From positions 21,444-85,443 of the forward strand of contig MCGO01000163.1 in the NCBI GenBank assembly GCA_002104985.1: a stretch of DNA of 64,000 nucleotides. Reading direction: 5' to 3'. The notes beneath the pieces were generated by a model. That model had not been told where the DNA came from, did not search any database, and saw only the letters and a list, made by a program, of their open reading frames with translations. The position numbers and the translations under genes were made by a program. Source of the DNA: Rhizoclosmatium globosum (Eukaryota > Chytridiomycota > Chytridiomycetes > Chytridiales > Chytriomycetaceae). Of the stretch, positions 35,707 to 47,044 are shown in pieces. The number at the start of each line of letters is the position of its first letter. Position 1 is the stretch's first letter.

Positions 35707-36705
35707 ATGGAGTCATCACCTCTGTTGGAAGAAACGATTTCCCAATCACTTCCACCACTACAAAATACCCAACCTCGAAGGACATTGTTTCACCGCACAA
35801 TCACAATATGCATAGCAATACTACTTGTCGTCATCCTCCTCTATGAACCGTCAAAGTACATGATCATGTTCCGCTACTACGGCCGCATCCAGAACAAAGC
35901 CGAAGCTCTCAAAGCAGTTTATTTCACAAGCGAAGGAGCTGGAACAGTCAAAATCATCGTTTTGCGAGGGACGCAGCCACAGTCTGCCGTCCTCGTTTCT
36001 GAATATGCATCGACAGACTGGACTCGCTTGTATCAAACAAACATTGAGACAACACTTGATGAAGATGATCCAACTGTTTGTCGGTTCCGTGTCCAGTTTG
36101 CACCTCTCAATCGAGGTTTCAATCCCAACATCAAACTCACCATCTATGCGTACCTTCCCCTTGAACTTAAAAATGTATCTATTCAAGGCAGCTATATTGA
36201 CCTTATGTATTTGGGTCCCAATGTGGCTGATACTCTGAACGTCGAAGTGCAACAGGGATCTGTCCGCATACTCACCCCCATTTTAGCCAAGCGAATCACG
36301 CTCTCAACAACAAAAGGAAATCTTAAGATGGATAATGTTCATGCAACCACAATTCATATTAAGTCATTGGATCAGGATTCGGTCGGTACCATTTCTGGTA
36401 CTATAGGAGGATTCAATTCCGCAATTCTAGAAACTCGGAGTGGGGACATTCGAGCAATCCTGAACCCAATAGCAAATGCATCGATTTTTATGAGATCTAT
36501 CTCTGGTAGTTATTATCTTACTACGTATGGTTTTAAAGGAAACCTTACGTTTTCGAGCCAAGTACATCCCGGATTGTTCGATGGCATTGATTTTCCCCTT
36601 CTTGGCCTTTTTCCTACTCGTGCAACTGTAGGTGGAAAAGATGGGAAGGGTATCATGTATGTAGAAACTCAAACGGGATTAGGACAGCTCTTTTTTAAGG
36701 AATAA
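35707..36705 (+). CDS. Type II membrane protein, family member 3
   Basis: Single exon, 332 aa, starting MESSPLLEETISQSLPPL. It follows member 2 on the same strand by 60 bp and is a clear tandem paralogue: span TITICIAILLVVILLYEPSK, then GAGTVKIIVLRGT, TDWTRLYQT, LPLELKNVSIQGSYIDLMYL, TYGFKGNLTFSSQVHPGLFD, PTRATVGGKDGKGIMYVETQ. The GGKDG block near the C-terminus is shared with member 2 but not with member 1. Converges with the P450 gene (60 bp between stops). Confidence 0.75.
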   Translation: MESSPLLEETISQSLPPLQNTQPRRTLFHRTITICIAILLVVILLYEPSKYMIMFRYYGRIQNKAEALKAVYFTSEGAGTVKIIVLRGTQPQSAVLVSEYASTDWTRLYQTNIETTLDEDDPTVCRFRVQFAPLNRGFNPNIKLTIYAYLPLELKNVSIQGSYIDLMYLGPNVADTLNVEVQQGSVRILTPILAKRITLSTTKGNLKMDNVHATTIHIKSLDQDSVGTISGTIGGFNSAILETRSGDIRAILNPIANASIFMRSISGSYYLTTYGFKGNLTFSSQVHPGLFDGIDFPLLGLFPTRATVGGKDGKGIMYVETQTGLGQLFFKE

Positions 36706-36765
36706 TTAAAGCTAAATCGATCTTTATTGTGCTCAAAAAGAAAAAAGATAGACGGATATGCTTGT

Positions 36766-38559
36766 TTACTCCTCGCGACGCTTTGTGACCTTCAACTCCA
36801 GCCCGTTTGGCAAGTGGCAAACGATTCCATCAACAAGTTCAAGCTTTTGTCCAGGAATAAGCTCAAAATCAAAGGTTCTAAGCAATTGGATCAAAACAAC
36901 CTAAAGAAAATTCAAATGAGTAAAAACCATCATTTTACAAACATATCAAAATAATTCGGTACCTTGGCCTCCATAATAGCCATTTTCATTCCAGGACACA
37001 TGTGCTGACCTGCACCGAATGGCATGAAAGTTCCATCCACAACTTCCTTGTTAATCCAGCGCTCAGGCTTGAACTCTTCCGCATCTGGGCCCCAGTATTG
37101 AGGATCTAAAAACACAGTCTGTAAGTTGGCGCTGAAATAGTCCTAGATAAAATATAAGTTATAGCCCCAAAAGCATCAGAAACGATACAAACATTCTTCT
37201 TAAACTTGTAGCCCAGCATTTCCATATTCTCGGAAGCAACAACACGGTCCAGTCCCATAAGGATGTTTTTGGTTCTTTGGGTCTCCTTGAAAACGTAGTC
37301 CAAGTATTCAAACTTGGAGAGTTCGTCCAAACGCGGGAATTCAGTAGTTCCCGGAGGGTAATTTGCATCAATTTCGTGACGAAGAGTTTTCAAGGCATCT
37401 GGGTGTTGGCACAACTGGAGGAATACGTTGGTAATTGTGTTGGAAGTAGTGTCGTGACCTGCAAACATGAGAGCCATGCATTCATCACGAATTTCCTTAT
37501 CGGAAAAGAGCTGAAACAAATAGATTACTACTTCTTTCTAACGGAAGTGTTATATTTACCATTTCCCCGTCTTCGGTCTTCTTGAGAAGTGGAGTCAACA
37601 AATCAGATTCACTTTCTTCTTCTTCCCCTTCTTCAGCCTTCTGTCTACGAGGGGCCAAAAACTCATTGATCATAGGATCAAAGTAAGTTGCAATCGGGAC
37701 CACATCCGTCTCCGAAATTTTGAAGAATCCCCAAAGGAACTTTGGCACAAACGTACGATAGATACCGATACGGCCAATCTCATCCACATACGTTCTCAAT
37801 TGAACGCTTCTTTTGTCAACAGAATCCTTTCCTGACTTGAAGTCGTCGAAGCCTTGGAGGCAGTTCATGTCGTGCGAGAACGCCACGCGGGTGAGAACGT
37901 CGAGAGTCAAGAGAGACAAGTATTCACGGATATTCATGACAAATGAACCGTCTTCTGAGTTTGCAATATGGGTGTCGAACATACGGGTGAGGTCTTGAAC
38001 CAGGTCCACAGTGACACCATAAGCCTTGCGCACGAATTGAGGACCCATTCCACTAACAATTGCCTTGCGGTGCTTTTGCCAAACTGGTCCAGTCTCCATG
38101 GCGAATAAAGCTTGAATTAAAGGTTTAAGGTAAGGTTCAGCATAACTGATATCACACTTAAAGAATTCAAAAAAGACTCACCATAACCGAAGACGTCCGG
38201 AGTCACCTTCAAGAAGAAATCGTTACGTCTAAACTCTTTGGATGTCAAGATGCGCTTCATTTCCGTTGGATCGGAAACATAGTTCTCAACTCTATCAAAG
38301 ATAAAGTGTGTCATGATTGGCCCAAGGGTACGATTGAGCTGTATGGAAAGAGATAACGTAAGATACTATGTTCACCGCTCGAGTAAGGGTTTACATTGCG
38401 GTAGTAAAGATAGAAAGTGTCTGTGAGAAGCGGCATAAGGAAGTCAGGCATATTGTGGATCAAGGGCCAGTTAGTCAGATGCGGAGGAGTTCCACTCTTG
38501 GCAGGCATAGCTGGCACAGGTTCTCTGGCAGGAATAGTGACAGTGGGTTCGGTAGTCAT
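36766..38559 (-). CDS. Cytochrome P450, copy 1
   Basis: Six exons. The protein has all P450 marks: I-helix AGHDTTSN with the proton-relay Asp-Thr, ExxR in KETQR, PERW (EEFKPERWINKE), and the haem loop FGAGQHMCPGMK with the Cys thiolate ligand. The N-terminus MTTEPTVTIPAREPVPAM lacks the membrane anchor seen in copy 2, so the start may be wrong or the protein soluble. It would oxidise a hydrophobic substrate using a P450 reductase; substrate unknown. Its last intron (MEAK|VVLIQL) is absent from copy 2. Confidence 0.9.
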
Positions 38560-38683
38560 ATGTCGTTCAGGATCAAGAATTGCAGCAAAAAAACGTGCCT
38601 CAGAAAAAATTTCATACTTGGTGAAGGGTTCAGCCCAGTCCCCAACAAATCAAGGCAAGTTTACAAGCTCAGCCCTGTTTTTC

Positions 38684-40465
38684 TTAGGCTGCAGTTACCC
38701 ATTCCCTACTATTCTCTGACCCTCTCTTTGTCACTCTCAGCTTCAATCCTTCCGGCAAATGATTCACAACACCATCCACAAGCTCCAACTTCTGACCATC
38801 AACCAACTCAAAGTCGAAAAACCGCACCAGCTGAATCAAAACAACTTTGGCTTCCATCAATGCCATCTTCATTCCAGGGCATGCGTGTGGTCCTGCAGAG
38901 AAGGGATAAAATGTTCCGTCGACAACTTGATGATTGATCCATCGTTCAGGTTTGAATTCTTCTGAATCAGGACCCCAAATTTCAGGATCTAAAAGGATGG
39001 CTCTGTTATTGGCCATGAAGTAATCCTGACGTCAATTGTAAGTTTCAAGTTTTGATTTGATCTGAGGGAAAATTACTCACTCCCTTTTTGAATTTGTATC
39101 CCAGAACTTCAATCTCATCTGCGGCCACTTCACGATCAATACCCATTATAATAGGCATAGTTCGCTGAGTTTCTTTGATTACATAGTCAACGTATACGAA
39201 CTTAGTCAAATCATTGAATGCAGGACAGGTTTCGTCGTTGGGAGAAGTCAGATCATCAATCTCGGTACGCATAGCAGCTAAAGCATGTGGATTTTTGCAT
39301 AGTTGCAAAAACACGTTCGTGATTGTGTTTGAGGTGGTGTCGTGGCCGGCAAACATTATGGCGAGACATTCATCACGAATCTCCTTGTCTGAGAATAACT
39401 AAAAGGTGTATAAATACTAAAGAACTGAATAAAACGATGGATACCATTTCTCCGTCGTCTCCACGTCCCAGTAACACTGTTAGCAAATCGTTGATTCCTT
39501 CCTCTCCATCCGTCCCTTCTTCAACTGCCTTTCTTCGAGGACCCAGGAATCCCATAATCATATCATCAAAGAACTTGTTTTGTGGAGCAATGTGGCGCTT
39601 TGTCACCTTAAAGAACCACCACAAGAAGGAAGGGATAAGCAATCTCGTAACACCAACGCGACTGACTTCATCGATATTCTTTCGCAGATTTCCATTTCCT
39701 GATGCAGATTCTTCCCTTCCCAACCGTCTATCGTCATCATATGTTTGCAGGCAGTTCATGTCATGCGTAAAGGCAACCCTTGTAATGACGTCCAAGGTGA
39801 TGAGCGATAGATACTCCCGAATATTCAATTCATAGGACTTTGAAGGAGATGTGTCGATATGAGCGTTGAACATCCGAATCATATCATCCATTAATTCCAC
39901 AGTCACGGTATAAGCTTTACGCACAAATTGGGGACCCATCCCACTAACAATTGCTTTCCGATGCTTTTTCCAGAGTGGTCCGTTCTCCATTCCAAAAAGT
40001 GCTGTCAAACAGTGTTCAGCAGTTAGTGAGAACATTCAGCCACGTACCGAACCCAAACACATCCTGATTCGGCCGCAAGAGAAAGTCAGTGCGCACAAAC
40101 TCTGGTGATGTTGCAATGCGCTTGCAGGTGTCTGGATCGGACACGTGGTACTCAATCTTGCCCACGAGGTTGTTGGTAGTGATGTGGCCGAGCTTCAGCT
40201 GAACCTGTGCATTGGTTAAAGCATTAGAAGGCCCTTGAGTAAGAGTGAAGGGTGTAAGAGAAAGCGTTACCTGTCGAAGGTAGATGTAGAATGTTCCGTT
40301 GATAAGGTGTTTTGCAAAGTATGGAAGGTGGCCAATCAGAGGCCAGTTTGGAAGCGATGGAGGCCGCTTGGACTTGTCGCTTTTACTTGACAATGTGAAG
40401 AGGGCGGCGGCAGCGATCACGGCAACAGAGACTCCTCCGAGAACCTGGGGTGTTGTCGCTTCCAT
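38684..40465 (-). CDS. Cytochrome P450, copy 2
   Basis: Five exons. N-terminal membrane anchor (VLGGVSVAVIAAAALFTL) followed by a basic patch and the Pro-rich hinge (RPPSLPNWPLIGHLPYF), then KKHRKAIVSGMGPQFVRKAY shared with copy 1, I-helix AGHDTTSN, ExxR in KETQR, and haem loop FSAGPHACPGMK. It runs in the same direction as copy 1, 125 bp upstream of copy 1's start. The two are clear tandem duplicates with the same first four intron positions; copy 2 has one intron fewer. Probably ER-bound; substrate unknown. Confidence 0.92.
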
Positions 40466-40618
40466 GATAAGGTTTTGCCACTGATTTTCTTTCTTATTTA
40501 TTATCGCATCTTATGGAAGAACCGTCGAATATTGTTTATTGCATATTTATGATTAAGATCGCTCATAACATTCTCATTTGAGTTCTTTCTTTCTTCGCTT
40601 TTCTTTGATTCAAATCAA

Positions 40619-40897
40619 ATGACTGTGGAAAAGGACACAACAGCTGTGAGGGACATCGATTGCTGGCCTTGCCGACTGACTGGAGGAGGAGTGATGCTGG
40701 GCGTATCAGGTTATCTTGCATATGAAATGCGGATAGCTCACCAGAATGGGCTCAAGCTCCCCATCAAGCAATACCCAAGGCTTCATGTTGGTCTCTTGAG
40801 TGGAATGAGCTTAGGTATGGCTGTTGCTCCCAACGATTACCCTGACATTTACTGTTTAGCATTCGGTGCCGCTGGATTGGTTCGTCTATTTTGGTGA
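40619..40897 (+). CDS. DMAC1-like small inner-membrane protein
   Basis: Single exon, 92 aa. It has DIDCWPCRLTGGGVMLGVSGYLAYE, matching the DC-x-x-CR plus glycine-rich membrane span of the DUF4536/DMAC1 (TMEM261) family, and a second span near the C-terminus (IYCLAFGAAGLVRLFW). DMAC1 helps assemble the distal membrane arm of respiratory complex I in mitochondria. The match rests on the short cysteine motif and size, so it needs a profile search; presence of complex I would fit a chytrid. Confidence 0.5.
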   Translation: MTVEKDTTAVRDIDCWPCRLTGGGVMLGVSGYLAYEMRIAHQNGLKLPIKQYPRLHVGLLSGMSLGMAVAPNDYPDIYCLAFGAAGLVRLFW

Positions 40898-41191
40898 CTT
40901 TGAATCAAAGAAGACTTTGGAATCATCAGGGAATCCACTATTCATTCCTAATAAAACATAGCAACACAGTAGTTTGTTTCTTTGTTTGTGTCGTAGGATA
41001 CTAGAAAACGGGGGTTATGTGATTCAGGGGAGGCTTGCGACCAATAGCACCGTGATACAAATAATTCCAACGTTGTAGTAACAAGATATCGCGCATGGGA
41101 TTTCCAAGGTGAAGGCAAGCCTCCGATTGCACAATTGCATTCCTCTGCCAAACATCTTCCCCCGCATCTCCCTTTAGTCCAAACAACGCAA

Positions 41192-42330
41192 ATGACGATC
41201 CCGCTCCAACTGAACTACCTCAGCCTCAGCAAGGAAAGCGAAAAGGAAGTAGACCAGAAAGAGGGCACCCGTTCGCAAGAAGAAGAGTCGATTGAATGCG
41301 AGTTGTGTTTTGAAGTGCCCAACCGAGCCAAGGTTATTCCCCTTCATTGATTGCTTGAAGCAGCTAACAAGGCAGCAATCAGGAGCTTCCGTGTTGCCGC
41401 CAGAATGTGATTTGTTCGTTGTGCGCCCGGGCCTGGCTCGCGAAGCACCGCAGCTGTCCCTTCTGCCGCAGACACCTTTCGTCACAGGTCCGCCACCTCG
41501 GAATCGCTGACTCAGCCGTCCAGAAAGTTTGTTTGTCTCTTGAACTGGTTACTGCTTGCTTCTCATCAATAACCTTGGTTCAATAACCTTAGGTCGTTGA
41601 TACGCTCAATGTCGCTTGTCCCTTCTCGGTTGCTTCGTGCCCTTGGACTGGTCGGAGGGATCAACTGCCTTCTCACTTATCAAACGAATGCGTCGTTGCT
41701 AAAGGTTTGCATCATCGTGGGAACCCTCGCCACCCACCCAATTTCTTGCTTACCAAACCCGATATTGATATCCCCTATTCTACATCAGAACCTACTTCAA
41801 ACATTCCAAACATTGCAGACTTTGCTCTAGACGAAAAATGGTACTATGTGGATCGCCGCAGCAGACGCTTCTCCACAGCTTCGGATTCCGTGCATTCTCA
41901 AACTGCAATTGATATTCCGCAACGAGCTATTAGTGCTCGCAGCAGTCTCGTTCATGATCATGGAATGTCTGATCAACTCAGTGCTGTTGGGAGTGCGGTT
42001 GGATTGGTCCGTGATCGATCTACTGGTGCAGCTGGAACTCAGGAAGATAATGGTTCTGAGACGGGTAGTGAGGCGGAACGGATCAATCAAGAACGGGAAC
42101 GTGCTCTTCATGATCATACACCGCTATGGGAACAAGTTCAGAGTTATGTCATGACTCCTGAAGAAGTGGAAGCGCGTCAGCGGCGTAGGGAGTTGGCTGC
42201 GCAACAGCTCGAAGCTGATCAAGTAGAGCAAACTTGGCTTCAGAGGAAACGCAGCATGTTGATTGGACTTGGAATCATTGCACTTCTCATCATCCTAATT
42301 ACCGTTGGATACTTCCTCAAAAGTAGATAA
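41192..42330 (+). CDS. RING plus TRAF-type zinc finger protein with C-terminal membrane anchor
   Basis: Exons 41192-41332, 41383-41526 and 41593-42330 join in frame across introns of 50 nt (with a GCTAAC branch site) and 66 nt; 340 aa. The RING-like cluster reads CELCFEVPNRAK, then CC, CSLCARAWLAKHRSCPFCRR. The next exon carries a TRAF-like CCHC finger (ACPFSVASCPWTGRR, LPSHLSNEC). A Glu/Gln/Arg-rich helical stretch precedes a single C-terminal span (MLIGLGIIALLIILITVGYF) ending KSR, a tail-anchor layout. Together this suggests an E3 ubiquitin ligase anchored on an intracellular membrane. The second pair of RING ligands is less regular (CC rather than CxH), so ligase activity is inferred. Confidence 0.68.
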
Positions 42331-42501
42331 CCTTCTCCATGAACTTTTTATAAGCAGACACATGCACTTTGATACATCTCAAAACGAAGGAATTAAGAAT
42401 TATTACGTTCGTTGTTACCTATTGTACAAAAACACAACAAATAAACTGCTTTATGATTCTTTTATTTAGATAATGAACAACGATATCCCACTTATTCTCT
42501 T

Positions 42502-45500
42502 TTAATCAGTATCATAAGCCAAGTTTGGAGCCAACCAACGCTCAACCACATCCAAAGGCATGTTCTTTCTCTCAGCATACTCCACAACTTGGTCCTTCTC
42601 AATTTTTCCAACGGCAAAGTACTGAGCCTCTGGGTGAGAGAAGCAGACAGCAGAAACAGCGGCAGCAGGTGTCATGGCAAGAGACTCAGTCAGTGTGATT
42701 CCAGTCAAGTTGGCAACATCCATCAATTTCCACATTGTCTCCTTCTCAGTGTGGTCTGGCTGGGATGGGTAACCAGGAGCTGGGCGGATACCTTGGTACT
42801 TGACTTGGAGCATCTCCTCAGTTGAAAGAGTCTCGTTGGCAGAGTAACCCCAGTGGTCCTTACGCATGTCTTCGTGCACCTTCTCAGCCAAAGCTTCCGT
42901 CAAACGATCAGCAAGCGCCTTGAGCATGATAACGCTAAAGTCGTCATGGCTCTTTTGGTACTCTTCACACTTCTCGTCAACTCCGAAACCAACAGAAACA
43001 GCAAGACCACCAATGTAGTCTGCAACAGATCCCTTTGGTGCAATGAAGTCGGACAAACAGAAGTATGGCTCGGAAGAGTCTGAGTCCTTCTCAGCTTGTT
43101 GACGAAGACCAAAGAACTTTCCGACAACTTCGGTTCTGCTCTCGTCCTTGTAGATTTCAATATCGTCACCGACAGCGTTGGCTGGGGCGAACCAAACAAC
43201 GGCTCTGGCGGACAAGGTCTTGTTCTTGATAATGTCTTGGAGCATAACGTTGGCGTCGTCAAACAGCTTCTTGGCTTCAGCACCGACAGTCTCGTCCTTG
43301 AAAATCTTTGGGTAACCACGGTTAGGGTACTTTCCACGCAACTGCCATGTTTGGAAGAATGGGTTCCAGTCAATGTGGTTGATGAGGGATGCAAGGTCAA
43401 TGTTGGTGTAGACCAAAGAGCCGAGGAACTTTGGCTTGTAGGTCTTTCCTGGAACAGTCCAGTCAATCTTTGGGGCTAATGAACGGGCCTTCTCGAGAGC
43501 GTAGTACTTGCGGTCCTTCAATCCTTCGTAGTGCTCAGCTCTGAGGTCTTCGTACTCGTCGGCAATGTCCAAGGCAAAGTCTTCCTTGTTCTTTGGGTCG
43601 AGCAAGTTGGAAACAACGACGACGGAACGGGAGGCATCCAAGACGTGGATAGCTGGAGCAGAGTAACGTGGCGCGATCTTGACAGCAGTGTGCATCTTAG
43701 AGGTAGTAGCTCCTCCAATCATGATTGGAATCTGCATTATACAAAATTAATATACGTTGACAAGGAAGCAAATAAACCCCACCTTCAAACCGCGACGCTC
43801 AAGTTCCTTGGCAACAAAGACCATTTCATCCAAACTTGGGGTAATCAAACCACTCAAACCAATGACATGAGCCTTGTGGTCAATAGCAGCTTGAATAATC
43901 TTATCGGCTGGGGTCATGACACCCAGGTCAACAACCTTGTAGTTGTTGCAACCAAGCACGACACCGACAATGTTCTTTCCAATATCGTGCACATCACCCT
44001 TAACGGTGGCCATGATAACGACACCGTTGTAAGCACTATCAGCGTCATCATCTGCAATACCACTGGCGGCCAAGTTGGCAAGACGCTCCTCCTCCATGAA
44101 TGGAATCAAGTGAGCGACAGCAGACTTCATGACACGAGCGGACTTGATAACTTGTGGCAAGAACATCTTTCCGGATCCGAAAAGCTCACCGACGGTACTC
44201 ATTCCGTTCATCAATGGGCCTTCAATAACGTTCAATGGACGTGGGTACTGTTGAGAAAACGAGTAATTAGCTTTAAAAAAACAATTGTCTCAATGATGGT
44301 TTACCCTTGTCTTGTTCTGTCTAGCCTCTTCAGTGTCAGCAACAACGTACTTGGTAATACCCTTCACCAAAGCGTGAGCAAGACGTCCCTCAACGTCCAT
44401 AGATCTCCAAGCCTCCTCTTCTTCGGCAGTCTTGGCGGCAGCTCCACCATGAGACTCGGCGTAAGCAAGGAGCTTTTCGGTACAGTTGGGGTCACGGTTC
44501 CAAACAGCATCTTCACAAATCTGGAGCAAGTCCTTTGGAATATCGTCGTAGATGGTCAAGAAACCAGCGTTCACGATACCCATGTCCATTCCTCCCTTGA
44601 TAGTGTGGTACAAGAAGACAGAGTGCATGGCCATACGAAGGGCTTCCTTTCCTCTGAAGGAGAAGGACAAGTTGGAGACACCTCCACTGATCTTGGCGTG
44701 TGGGAGTTCGGCCTTGATGCGGTAGACGACGTTGATGAATTCAAGGGCGTAACTGTTGTGCTCTTCCATACCAGTGGCAATGGTAAGAATATTTGGATCG
44801 AAAATGATGTCGGCTGGGTTGAATCCGAGCTTGTGGACCAAAATGTCGTATGAACGCTTACAGATTTCAAACTTGCGGTCACACTCGACGGCTTGACCAA
44901 CTTCATCGAACTGGAGAGATTGGAGATATTAGATGAGTTCATGAATATCAATTCAAATACTTACAGCCATGACAACGACGGCAGCACCAAAACGCTTCAC
45001 AATCTTGGCCTTCTTGATAAAGTCTTCCTCTCCTTCCTTGAGAGAGATAGAGTTGACGATACACTTTCCTTGGGCACACTTCAAACCAGCCAAAACGACT
45101 TCAAAGTTGGAGGAGTCAACCATGATTGGAACCTTGGCAATATCTGGCTCTGAAGCAATGTAGTTCAAGAACTTGGCCATAGCAACCTTTCCATCGAGCA
45201 AACCCTCGTCCATGTTAATATCAATAACTTGGGCTCCGTTCTCGACTTGGGCTCTAGCGATAGCAAGAGCCTCTTCGTAAGCACCGTTGATAATCTTCTT
45301 TGCGAAGATACGGGATCCAGAAACGTTACAACGCTCTCCAACGTTACAGAAGACATCCTTGTCTCCCTTCTTGTATACTTCGAGACCAGAGATCACAAGC
45401 AAGTTGGGGTCCATGGTTGGAGGAACACGTGGCTTAACGTTCAATACGGCATCGTGAATTGCGCGAATGTGGTCTGGAGTGGTTCCACAGCATCTGCAAA

Positions 45501-46615
45501 AAGGAGTTGGTTCAGCCAAATCATAAACCGGCACAACTATATCTACATACCCTCCAACAATGTTCAAAAGACCCAATTCAGCGAATGGCAAAACGTTCTT
45601 TGCCATGGCAGCAGGGGATTCGTCGTACTCTCCGAAAGTGTTTGGAAGACCAGCGTTTGGATAACAGATTGTGAAAGTATCCGTGTTCTTGGAGATGTTT
45701 TGCATGAATGGAAGCATTTGATCAGCACCAAGGGCACAGTTCAATCCAATTGCGAAGGGGTCAGAGTGTTTCACAGATGTGATGAACGCCTCTCCAGTCT
45801 GACCAGAGAGCGTACGACCAGACTGGTCGACAATAGTACCAGAAACAAAGATTGGAGTACGGTCGTAACCACGCTCGTCAAAGACAGTGTCAATAGCGTA
45901 CAAGGCAGCTTTAGCGTTGAGGGTGTCGAAGATAGTCTCAACCATGAGGATATCGGAACCTCCATCCAAAAGAGCCTCCACTTGCTGAATGTAAGCTTCC
46001 ACAAGCTCGTCAAAGGTAACGTTTCTAAGAGAAGGGTTTTCGACGGATGGGGAAATGGAGGCAGTTCTGTTTGTTGGACCAATAGCACCAACAACGAATC
46101 TTGGTTTGTGAGGCTCTTTTGCAGTGATTTCGTCACAGACCTTCTTTGCAATCTCGGCAGAAACCTGAAAGGGGAGATAAGAAGGGGCAACACGAGCATT
46201 CAATCTGTATCTGAGCAATACACACCTTGTTGATATCGTACACATCATCCTCCATGTGGTAGTCCGCCTGGGCAATAGTAGTTCCAGAGAAGGTGTTTGT
46301 CTCGACCATGTCAGAACCAGCCTCAAGGTATTGTCTGTGGATGGACATGATTGCCTCAGGTTGAGTGAGGGACAGCATATCGTTGTTTCCCTTCAGGAAG
46401 TCCTTCTTGTGCACCTTGAAGCGCTCGCCTCTGAACTGTTCCTCGGTGAACTTGAATCGCTGGACCATCGTACCCATGGCACCGTCAATGAACATGATGC
46501 GTTCCTGACAGGTCTTCTTGAGGTATTCAAGGATACGTGCTCCCTTTCCAGGCACCTTTCCAACGGGGTACTTGGCCTTCTCCTCCTCAGTCACGAATGT
46601 GTAGTGTGTTGTCAT
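42502..46615 (-). CDS. metH: Cobalamin-dependent methionine synthase
   Basis: Six exons encode about 1240 aa with all four MetH modules in order. Homocysteine module: [15 protein letters not shown], with zinc ligands in GLNCALG and CCGTTPDH. Folate module: [34 protein letters not shown]12 module: [19 protein letters not shown], where the His is the lower cobalt ligand. Activation module: [17 protein letters not shown], which binds AdoMet for reductive repair. It transfers methyl from 5-methyltetrahydrofolate to homocysteine through methylcobalamin. The [15 protein letters not shown] fits the family start; an in-frame ATG at 46696 adds a basic, Ser/Arg-rich 27-residue leader that could target mitochondria. 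Confidence 0.95.
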
Positions 46616-47044
46616 GCTATCGTTGAAGGCAGAGTTGCGATAGTGGAGCAAAGAAAATCGAGAAACGGATTTTGGGGGAAAGGCGACACGACTCACGAAA
46701 TTTTTGGGACTGGTTTTTGTGGATTCCCTTTGCTCCTTTCCTTCTTTTCTTTGCCTTCTGGAACAAGAATCAGAACGCTGCTCTCATGTTCAAACTGCTG
46801 AAGAGTACGTGCACATCTGCTACCTGATACCTCTCCATCTATGACACGTTTTGAATCATGGGCTAACCTGTAAACATAAACAAACAGAGACTGCCCTTGA
46901 TGGCTTGATTGCAAAGGTAAGGAATCCAGCGAAAAAAGAACTTGACTCATCGACCGATTCGAAACACCAAACGATGAATAGACCAAGAACCTTGGCCTCT
47001 CTTCCAAGTCTGGAACTCCGTCGCGTCCTGGCACTCCACGCGAA
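46616..47044. promoter_or_regulatory. Divergent region between MetH and Ypk-like kinase genes
   Basis: About 430 bp hold the promoters and 5' UTRs of MetH (minus) and the AGC kinase (plus). If MetH uses the upstream ATG at 46696, the region shrinks to about 350 bp. No clear motif and no other gene. Confidence 0.4.

Noticed and set aside
43531..46233. Long plus-strand ORFs (334 and 440 aa) antisense to MetH
   Set aside because: Exactly antiparallel to conserved MetH exons and with no family features; long antisense frames are a by-product of codon bias.
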